From Victivallales bacterium (GTDB lineage Bacteria > Verrucomicrobiota > Lentisphaeria > Oligosphaerales > Oligosphaeraceae), in NCBI GenBank assembly GCA_017963875.1, contig JAGCTA010000039.1, forward strand, positions 1 through 5,179: a stretch of 5,179 bases of DNA. The letters are read 5' to 3'. The position numbers and the translations under genes are program-made. Below the pieces are notes generated by a model that was not told where the DNA came from, ran no database searches, and saw only the letters and a list, made by a program, of their open reading frames with translations. Of this stretch, positions 1 through 5,179 are shown piece by piece (the first letter of the stretch is position 1; each line of letters begins with the position of its first letter).

Positions 1-1
1 C

Positions 2-295
2 CGCAAATACACCGTCGTCGGCACGGGCGGTGTCATCGAAGCCAGCCTATCACAACGCAAAATCACTGTCAAGCCACGCTGGAGCGATGATGTCATCACG
101 TATGACATCGCGGATGAACGCGGTGGCCATGGCGGCGCGGACCCACACCTGCTTGAGTCTTTCATTAAGGTCGTCCGTGGTGAGGAGAAGAATACGTCGC
201 TGCCAGAGCATGGCATGATGTCAACCGCCGTCGGCCAGGCGGCAGAGATGTCCCGTCGTCAAGGACGCACTGTTGAAATCAGCGAACTATTCTGA
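2..295 (+). CDS. Gfo/Idh/MocA-family oxidoreductase, C-terminal fragment (5' end outside window)
   Basis: The frame is open from the left edge and ends at TGA 293-295, giving 97 residues of the C-terminal end. What is visible is a beta-strand-rich stretch followed by GGHGGADPHLLESFIKVVRG, then a segment ending HGMMSTAVGQAAEMSRRQGR and TVEISELF. The glycine-rich 'HGGADP' turn, the helix 'LLESFIKVVRGE' and the last helix 'AVGQAAEMSRRQGR' are typical of the C-terminal alpha/beta domain of Gfo/Idh/MocA proteins. These are NAD(P)-dependent dehydrogenases that mostly act on sugars, inositols or their derivatives in the cytoplasm. The N-terminal Rossmann domain and the catalytic Lys/His motif lie outside the window, so substrate and activity cannot be judged. 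The gene points the same way as the hydrolase genes downstream, 83 bases away, and may share their transcript. The family call is fairly firm; the substrate is unknown. Confidence 0.8.
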   Translation, partial: RKYTVVGTGGVIEASLSQRKITVKPRWSDDVITYDIADERGGHGGADPHLLESFIKVVRGEEKNTSLPEHGMMSTAVGQAAEMSRRQGRTVEISELF

Positions 296-366
296 ACAAA
301 TTACTGGCGGAAATACCCTGTCTCCCACAGAACCACTGTCGAAAACATCTGAAAGAACGAAAACAC

Positions 367-372
367 AGAGGA
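367..372 (+). promoter_or_regulatory. Ribosome binding site of the CocE-like gene
   Basis: AGAGGA lies 6 bases before the ATG at 379 and matches the Shine-Dalgarno core. It supports ATG 379 as the start. The next gene (ATG 2100) and rarA (ATG 3272) have no comparable motif, so this is the only clear ribosome binding site at a gene start in the window. Confidence 0.7.
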
Positions 373-378
373 AAACCA

Positions 379-2076
379 ATGCCTGACATCAAGAATCCAT
401 TGCCGCCCCCAAGGGAATTGGACATCGAATCGACAATGAAGAATATCATGCTCCCGATGAGAGATGGAGTTAAATTGTTCACCAGCATCATCTTCCCTGC
501 TGAAATGCCTGAAAAGGCTCCCGTCGTTCTTCTGCGTTCATCCTATATGCGCAGGACCTACCTGGAGTTGCCTGAACCCGAATGCCTTGCCAATGGTTTC
601 ATCTTCATAAGGCAATCGACGCGCGGCACTGGTTGGAGTCAGGGCACTTTCGACCCCGCCGAACGGGACCTCGAGCGCAATGACGCAGAGGATTTCTTCA
701 AATGGCTGGACGAACAGCCGTGGTACAACGGCCGCTGTGTCATGATTGGCTCCAGTTACCTGGCTTGGACACAGTGGTCAGCCATGCGCATAGGCTACCA
801 TGGTCTCGTCGGCATCACGCCCCGCGTCGGACCGCTTTCAGGCTGCATCGGTAGCGCCGTTCCAGGCGGCGGTGCCTCGCAGTCATTCACGACACACTGG
901 ATGCTCTCCATGCACCACCGCACGCATTTCGGCTATGAAAGCGTCCCGAACTACGATGAGATGGAAATCGACTGGAAACTGCCTATCTGCGATGCAGATA
1001 TCATTGCTGGCTACGGCGTGAACGAGCCTTTCCGCAAGTTCCTTGATGTCGCCCGCACCCCTGCAAAGTCATTGCTTACCTATCAAGCGGATTTCAGCGG
1101 ATTCCGCTGCCCCGCATTCATTCAAGGTGGATGGTTCGACGGATTCAAGTGCCAGACCATCGAAAGTTTCCAGTTAATGCGCAAGAACGCAGCCACGCCT
1201 GAAGCACGCAACTTCACACGCCTGTTGATTGGTCCGTGGGTCCACGGCGGCCTTGCAAATCCAGACATCTTCGGGGCGGAAACCAACTATGACGAATTGA
1301 CAAGACGCCTCTGGAAATTCGTCAGAGGCATTCTTGCCGACCCGACAGCGGATCCAATGCCAGAAATTCCCCCCGTCACGTATTACATGATCGGTGAAAA
1401 CTGCTGGTGCACTGCGGAGACCTGGCCGCCGCAAGGCAGCCGTCCCCAGACCTTCTATCTCCATTCAAACGGCAATGCAAACAGCAACCGTGGCGACGGG
1501 CGCATTGACAGTGCTCAACCTCAGGCAGCCGAACAATCCGACACTTACATCAGCGATCCGAATCACCCTGTCCTCTCCAACAATGGCAGACACGAAGCAC
1601 TTGGATGCTATGACCTTACGCCACAGGAGGAACGCGCGGATGTCCTCGTCTATACATCGGACATCATGACCACGCCACTGACCATCGCAGGCGAAGTCAA
1701 ACTGAATTTCCACGCATCTGTCTCTACACCAGACACGGATTTTTGCGCAACTTTGACGGATGTGACGCCTGATGGGCGCTCAATGTTGCTTACGTCAGGA
1801 ACCATCCGAGCACGATTCCGCAACAGTCTGGAACACGAGGAACTTATGATTCCAAATGACATCTACGAGTTCACCATCGACCTCTCGCACATAGCCGCCC
1901 GAATCAAGCCTGGGCATCGTTTGCGTCTCAGCATCTGCGGCCAGTCATTCCCTACGCTTCATCGAAATGCGAATTCAGGCAAACGTCTCTTCACTGACAC
2001 AGAATTGTTCCCTGCACGCTGCACGATACTTCATGACGCAGACCACCCAGCCAGACTCGTGCTGGACACACTGTAA
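379..2076 (+). CDS. CocE/NonD-family alpha/beta-hydrolase (peptidase S15-like)
   Basis: This 565-residue protein is a serine hydrolase of the CocE/NonD group, which includes cocaine esterase, glutaryl-7-ACA acylase and X-Pro dipeptidyl-peptidase relatives. The N-terminal catalytic domain opens with 'LPMRDGVKL' (25-33) and has the oxyanion-side segment 'TRGTGWSQGTF' (81-91). The nucleophile motif is GSSYLAW (124-130) with Ser126. The acid is Asp254 in 'GGWFDGF' and the base His289 in 'GPWVHGG', so the triad is complete. Residues of about 150-235 would form the helical cap. From about 335 onward is the jelly-roll PepX_C-type domain, shown by 'TPDTDFCATLTDVTPDGRS' (450-468), 'PGHRLRLSI' (511-519) and 'SFPTLHRNANSG' (523-534). 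The nucleophile elbow has Ala129 where Gly is usual (GxSYxG). There is no signal peptide or membrane segment, so it is probably cytoplasmic. Length is normal for the family. The substrate, an ester or amide, cannot be told from sequence. Confidence 0.9.
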   Translation: MPDIKNPLPPPRELDIESTMKNIMLPMRDGVKLFTSIIFPAEMPEKAPVVLLRSSYMRRTYLELPEPECLANGFIFIRQSTRGTGWSQGTFDPAERDLERNDAEDFFKWLDEQPWYNGRCVMIGSSYLAWTQWSAMRIGYHGLVGITPRVGPLSGCIGSAVPGGGASQSFTTHWMLSMHHRTHFGYESVPNYDEMEIDWKLPICDADIIAGYGVNEPFRKFLDVARTPAKSLLTYQADFSGFRCPAFIQGGWFDGFKCQTIESFQLMRKNAATPEARNFTRLLIGPWVHGGLANPDIFGAETNYDELTRRLWKFVRGILADPTADPMPEIPPVTYYMIGENCWCTAETWPPQGSRPQTFYLHSNGNANSNRGDGRIDSAQPQAAEQSDTYISDPNHPVLSNNGRHEALGCYDLTPQEERADVLVYTSDIMTTPLTIAGEVKLNFHASVSTPDTDFCATLTDVTPDGRSMLLTSGTIRARFRNSLEHEELMIPNDIYEFTIDLSHIAARIKPGHRLRLSICGQSFPTLHRNANSGKRLFTDTELFPARCTILHDADHPARLVLDTL

Positions 2077-2099
2077 GCCTACGAAACACATATAAACTC

Positions 2100-3194
2100 A
2101 TGACTCATTTCATTGCAAACTACCCATCGGCAAATACAGACGCATGGAAAAGGATTGTCGTCCTTGGCGACAGCATCACGCAAAATGTCAGATTCGTCCG
2201 CCTGTTACAACTCCATTGCAGTTGCCGTCACCCAGACCGTAAAATTGAGGTTTTCAATGAAGGCTACAGCGGCGGAAGCGCGCCGCACGGTTACAGGCGC
2301 ATGGAAAGGGATGTATTCAGCCATCAGCCTGATACCGTTTTCATTGCCTTCGGGATCAACGATTTAGGTATTTCGCTCTATGACGACTCCGCGCCCGATG
2401 CCGAAATACTTGAAAAGCGTAGGCAAAATATTGCACGCTATAGGGAGTACATGACGAAAATCCGTGATGCCCTCACTGAGCGCGGCATTTTCCCTGTTTT
2501 TCTGACTCCTTGCGCCTTCGATGAATACAGCCGCCTTATCACGCATCGCCCACAGCGAATCAGTTGCAATGACGTCGGTGTCGCCCAGTTGATTGAGGTC
2601 ATTCATGATCTCAGCCTTGGCATCTTCCCCATCATCGACCTCTACACACCAACCACAAGGCTGTTCAGAAGCAACCCTGAACTGATGCTGACCTCCGATC
2701 GTGTCCATCCGTCCCCCGCATTGCACGCACTTATCGCCGACACGCTTGCAAAAGCCGTCTTCGGCACGGATTCACCTTCGGCTGGCCTCCCCTTCCCCGC
2801 TCTGCCAGAGACAGAGGAACTGGAACGCGTCTATCCGCTGAACGCACTTCGTTGCACAAATGCTTCTGCCACCATCGACTCTTCACAACTGCTTTCTATC
2901 GTGGAGGAGGAAGGCGTGGAACTGGCAAAACTGCTGTCCATGAGGAAATGCGAAGAAATGCTTGGAAACTATGAACTGACCATCGAAACCGCCATGGCTG
3001 ACGACTGCGCACCATTCCTGTGCCATACAGCACCCGAAAACGAAACGTATTACAGGAATCTCCTTGCCCTGTACCGCGACAACCTGTCCATCAAAGATTC
3101 CATCACGGCGAAAGCCGATGAACTTCACCAGGCTTATTTCGCCGAACAGGCGCGTCTCTTTAACTTGTTATGTACACAGGGAAAGCCCCTGTGA
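2100..3194 (+). CDS. SGNH/GDSL-type hydrolase with C-terminal extension
   Basis: This 364-residue protein carries the four SGNH blocks. Block I is 'VVLGDSIT' (20-27) with nucleophile Ser25. Block II is 'NEGYSGG' (53-59). Block III is 'FGINDLG' (84-90) with oxyanion Asn87. Block V is 'SDRVHPS' (199-205) with Asp200 and His203. The family hydrolyses esters, often acetyl groups on carbohydrates, or acts as lipase/lysophospholipase; which applies here is not visible. No signal peptide is seen, so it is probably cytoplasmic. The SGNH fold should end near residue 222. The remaining ~140 residues are mainly helical and charged and match no domain I recognise. ATG 2100 is the first in-frame start after the upstream gene, 23 bases from its stop, and lacks a good Shine-Dalgarno motif. 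The last eight residues and the stop codon are encoded by the first copy of a hairpin repeat, so the natural C-terminus may have been changed by the repeat. Confidence 0.88.
   Translation: MTHFIANYPSANTDAWKRIVVLGDSITQNVRFVRLLQLHCSCRHPDRKIEVFNEGYSGGSAPHGYRRMERDVFSHQPDTVFIAFGINDLGISLYDDSAPDAEILEKRRQNIARYREYMTKIRDALTERGIFPVFLTPCAFDEYSRLITHRPQRISCNDVGVAQLIEVIHDLSLGIFPIIDLYTPTTRLFRSNPELMLTSDRVHPSPALHALIADTLAKAVFGTDSPSAGLPFPALPETEELERVYPLNALRCTNASATIDSSQLLSIVEEEGVELAKLLSMRKCEEMLGNYELTIETAMADDCAPFLCHTAPENETYYRNLLALYRDNLSIKDSITAKADELHQAYFAEQARLFNLLCTQGKPL
3175..3193 (+). repeat. Hairpin of repeat copy A, overlapping the SGNH stop codon
   Basis: CACAGGG (3175-3181) pairs with CCCTGTG (3187-3193) around the five-base loop AAAGC. 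The stop TGA at 3192-3194 starts inside the right arm. The following T tract (TTTCT, 3196-3200) is weak, so this hairpin alone is a poor terminator. Its stem differs from those of copies B and C yet still pairs perfectly, which suggests that the fold has been kept. Confidence 0.65.
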
Positions 3195-3208
3195 GTTTCT
3201 GTTCTGTG

Positions 3209-3236
3209 CGCAGGGCGCTCGCCCTGTGAGTTTTTT
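3209..3236 (+). terminator. Probable intrinsic terminator (repeat copy B)
   Basis: The stem CGCAGGGC (3209-3216) pairs with GCCCTGTG (3221-3228), with one G-U pair, around the loop GCTC. It is followed by AG and then six T (3231-3236). The position 15 bases after the SGNH stop fits termination of the upstream transcript. The two-base spacer before the T tract is slightly unfavourable but acceptable. It may equally be just the second copy of the repeat, with terminator function as a by-product. Confidence 0.6.
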
Positions 3237-3244
3237 GTTCTGTG

Positions 3245-3264
3245 TACAGGGCGCTCGCCCTGTG
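3245..3264 (+). repeat. Hairpin of repeat copy C, just upstream of the rarA start
   Basis: TACAGGGC (3245-3252) pairs with GCCCTGTG (3257-3264), with one U-G pair, around the loop GCTC. The stem ends seven bases before the rarA ATG, where a ribosome binding site would normally lie. The run of six A that follows (3265-3270) means that it is not a terminator for rightward transcription. TGA at 3263-3265 closes the rarA reading frame upstream. Confidence 0.65.
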
Positions 3265-3271
3265 AAAAAAG

Positions 3272-5179
3272 ATGAAAACCCTATTTGACCATGCAAGAGA
3301 AAAACTGCTGCACGAAGAGCAGCCTTTGGCAGCCAAAATGCGCCCACGCACACTCGATGAATACATCGGGCAGGAGCACATCCTGGCTCATGGCAGACTC
3401 TTGCGCCGCGCCATTCAGGCTGACCAACTTTCATCGCTTATCTTCTATGGCCCGCCAGGAACAGGAAAGACGACTCTCGCCTCCGTCATCGCGAACACAA
3501 CGAAATCCCATTTCGTCACATTGAATGCCGTAATGGCTGGCATCGCCGACCTTCGTGCCATCACTGAGGACGCACAACGGCGGCTCGGCGAACAAGGAAC
3601 GCGAACCATCCTCTTCATCGACGAGGTCCACCGTTGGAACAAGGCCCAGCAGGACGCCTTGCTGCCATGGGTTGAAAACGGTACCATCATCCTCATCGGT
3701 GCCACAACGGAAAATCCATACTTCACCGTCAATCGCGCCCTCGTCTCGCGCTCGCGCATCTTCCAACTCAAACCGTTGGACAACGAAAACATCTGCGATA
3801 TCATGCGACAAGCACTTGCAGACAAATACCGCGGCTACGGCACGAAAAACGTCACTATCACCGACGAAGCACTGAACCATATCGCGGATGTCGCCAACGG
3901 TGATGCTCGCGCCGCACTCAACGCCCTTCAACTCGCCGTTGAAACGACTCCGCCACAACCAGACGAAAATGGGTTGCCAGCCATTCACATAACTCTCGAA
4001 GTTGCAGAGGAATCCATTCAAAAGCGCGCAGTCCTCTATGACAAGGAGGGTGACTGCCATTTCGACACCATCTCCGCTTTCATCAAGTCCATGCGCGGCT
4101 CGGATCCAGACGCCACTTTCTATTGGCTCGCCAAAATGGTCTATGCGGGCGAAGACCCGAGATTCATCTTCAGGCGAATGACCATCTTCGCATCCGAAGA
4201 CATCGGCATGGCGGACCCGCATGCACTGCCGCTTGTCATCGCGGCTGCCGAGGCATTCGACCGCGTTGGCCTTCCCGAAGGCCATTACCCACTGGCCCAC
4301 GCCGCGCTCTACTGTGCGACCGCCCCCAAATCCAATTCCGTCATGGGGTTCTTTGACGCCCTTAAACTGGTTGGAAATGAACGTGAAGAGGAAGTCCCAA
4401 ACCATCTTCGCGATGATTCACGGGACAAGGAGGGCTTCGGCCATGGGGAAGGCTACCAGTATCCACACGCCTATCGAGACCACTGGGTCGCACAGCAGTA
4501 TCTTCCTAAATCGCTACAAGGCAAAATCTTCTACGAGCCAGGGACTATCGGCTATGAAGCGACGCTTGCCGACACCGTCCGCACTCGCCGTGAACTCCAG
4601 TTGGCGGCATTGCGAGAAAATGAAGGACAACTTGCACCGCCTGAAATCCTGACTTTTTCACCACCAGACAAGGCATCGGACAAATGGCTCGCCCGTGCCG
4701 TCGATTCCCTCGCACCAACGTTGGCGACCGTCCGCGAACGTCTATTCAGTTCACGTTCCTGGCACCGTCATGACCTCGTCTGCGACCTATCGGCAGACGC
4801 GGCGCCCTTCACTTGGGAAGCCATCCGCCGAACCCCCGAAGGGGGTGTCACCGCTGTTGTGAAATCACAGCAAAACCGTGAAATTCTGCTTGAGCAGGCG
4901 CGGAACATACCAGAATTACGGCGACCAGAGGTCATCGTTTCTCCCCTGAGTTCATTGGCTTCAGCCATTGGCGACATCAGTTTCGACGTCCTCATTGGAC
5001 GAAATGTTTTGTCAGATTCAAAAGAGCGCAGTAAAATCTTAAAGCAGTTTCCTAAACTGATGGTATCAGGCGGTTCATTGCTACTGGCGGAGAACATCCC
5101 GCAATATTCGCAGCGCCTATATCAATTCATCCCTGACGAGAGTCAGGAATGGTTGAAGGCCATTGCCCAGGCAGAGGAA
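3272..5179 (+). CDS. rarA: RarA/MgsA-type AAA+ ATPase with C-terminal methyltransferase-like extension (3' end outside window)
   Basis: The frame opens at ATG 3272, fixed by an in-frame TGA at 3263-3265, and runs to the right edge with no stop: 636 codons so far. The ATPase core has Walker A GPPGTGKT (60-67), Walker B 'ILFIDEVH' (113-120, Asp117/Glu118), sensor 1 'GATTENP' (143-149), the arginine-finger segment 'LVSRSRIF' (157-164) and sensor 2 'GDARAALN' (210-217). The helical and tetramerisation regions follow to about 430, with 'FASEDIGMADPHAL' (306-319) and 'GYQYPHAYRDHWVAQQYLP' (394-412) typical of RarA. RarA acts at stalled replication forks and single-strand gaps, with SSB and DNA polymerase. 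Standard RarA ends near 450. Here residues from about 470 add a Rossmann-like region: 'TPEGGVTAVV' (521-530), 'FDVLIGRNVLS' (571-581) and 'GGSLLLAENIPQYSQRLY' (600-617). No canonical Shine-Dalgarno motif precedes the start. Core call is firm; the extension's function is unknown. Confidence 0.93.
   Translation, partial: MKTLFDHAREKLLHEEQPLAAKMRPRTLDEYIGQEHILAHGRLLRRAIQADQLSSLIFYGPPGTGKTTLASVIANTTKSHFVTLNAVMAGIADLRAITEDAQRRLGEQGTRTILFIDEVHRWNKAQQDALLPWVENGTIILIGATTENPYFTVNRALVSRSRIFQLKPLDNENICDIMRQALADKYRGYGTKNVTITDEALNHIADVANGDARAALNALQLAVETTPPQPDENGLPAIHITLEVAEESIQKRAVLYDKEGDCHFDTISAFIKSMRGSDPDATFYWLAKMVYAGEDPRFIFRRMTIFASEDIGMADPHALPLVIAAAEAFDRVGLPEGHYPLAHAALYCATAPKSNSVMGFFDALKLVGNEREEEVPNHLRDDSRDKEGFGHGEGYQYPHAYRDHWVAQQYLPKSLQGKIFYEPGTIGYEATLADTVRTRRELQLAALRENEGQLAPPEILTFSPPDKASDKWLARAVDSLAPTLATVRERLFSSRSWHRHDLVCDLSADAAPFTWEAIRRTPEGGVTAVVKSQQNREILLEQARNIPELRRPEVIVSPLSSLASAIGDISFDVLIGRNVLSDSKERSKILKQFPKLMVSGGSLLLAENIPQYSQRLYQFIPDESQEWLKAIAQAEE

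Larger units (their letters stand above)
3171..3264 (+). repeat. Three imperfect tandem copies of a ~36-base hairpin-forming repeat
   Basis: Copy A is 3171-3204 (34 bases), copy B is 3205-3240 (36) and copy C is 3241-3264 (truncated at its right side). Copies B and C share CAGGGCGCTCGCCCTGTGA exactly; their first six bases differ (TGTGCG against TGTGTA). Copy A has the same frame of sequence (TGT...CAGGG...CCCTGTGAGTTT.TGTTC) with a different, one-base-shorter loop and a one-base-shorter T tract. Each copy contains an inverted repeat that can fold into a 7-8 bp stem. Copy A overlaps the end of the SGNH gene; B and C fill the intergenic space before rarA. The element resembles a REP- or MITE-like dispersed palindromic repeat, but other genomic copies cannot be seen from here. 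Confidence 0.85.

Noticed and set aside
30..218. Plus-strand open frame of 62 codons at the left edge
   Set aside because: It overlaps the dehydrogenase C-terminus out of frame and is a low-complexity Ser/Arg/Met-rich translation.
296..378. Possible promoter ahead of the CocE-like gene
   Set aside because: I found no convincing -35/-10 pair in these 83 bases, only the ribosome binding site; a promoter cannot be supported by eye.
3064..3288. Small frame reading through the repeats (…QGARPVSFLFCVQGARPV…)
   Set aside because: The repeated peptide is only the translation of tandem repeat copies B and C, and the rest overlaps the SGNH gene out of frame. There is no ribosome binding site.
4268..4283. 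Inverted repeat GGCCTTCCCGAAGGCC
   Set aside because: It is short, lies within the conserved part of rarA, and has no context suggesting a site; chance palindrome in coding sequence.
3431..4405. Long minus-strand open frame (324 codons) opposite rarA
   Set aside because: It lies wholly inside the conserved RarA coding sequence, which has intact AAA+ motifs; the antisense protein shows no recognisable domain. It is a codon-bias shadow.
4221..4652. Plus-strand open frame of 143 codons within rarA
   Set aside because: It overlaps the conserved RarA C-terminal core in another frame, and its translation is low-complexity and rich in S, T, R and P, as expected of a shadow.
4832..4846. Perfect inverted repeat ACCCCC-GAA-GGGGGT
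   Set aside because: It lies inside rarA, encodes the domain's 'TPEGGV' segment and has no T tract, so it is explained by coding sequence.

Overview
The window carries four protein-coding genes, all on the + strand, at high coding density. It looks like ordinary bacterial chromosome. The gene set (a Gfo/Idh/MocA-type oxidoreductase, two unrelated esterase-type hydrolases, and a RarA/MgsA ATPase with a long C-terminal extension) and the moderate G+C would suit a heterotrophic bacterium of the PVC group, such as Lentisphaerae/Kiritimatiellae. That assignment is an impression from protein style, not a measured result. There are no RNA genes, transposases, CRISPR arrays or phage genes.

Layout. 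Positions 2-295 hold the C-terminal end of a Gfo/Idh/MocA-family dehydrogenase whose start lies outside the window. After an 83-base gap with a clear ribosome binding site comes a complete CocE/NonD-type alpha/beta-hydrolase (379-2076) with its Ser-Asp-His triad intact. Only 23 bases later an SGNH/GDSL-type hydrolase (2100-3194) follows, with a roughly 140-residue C-terminal extension of unknown function. The close same-strand spacing suggests that these three genes could be co-transcribed. A sugar-type dehydrogenase next to two esterase-type enzymes fits catabolism of esterified or acylated carbohydrate, but the substrate is not shown by the sequence.

Positions 3171-3264 hold three imperfect tandem copies of a unit of about 36 bases, each centred on a G+C-rich hairpin. 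The first copy contains the stop codon of the SGNH gene. The second is followed by six T and looks like an intrinsic terminator. The third ends seven bases before the rarA start codon and supplies the in-frame stop just upstream of it. This array is the most unusual non-coding element in the window.

From 3272 to the right edge, a single open frame encodes a RarA/MgsA-type AAA+ ATPase. It already has 636 codons with no stop, well beyond the roughly 450 residues of a standard RarA. The extra part resembles a Rossmann-type, methyltransferase-like domain with a degraded glycine motif. I see no wholly new system here; the repeat array and the RarA extension are the items worth following up.
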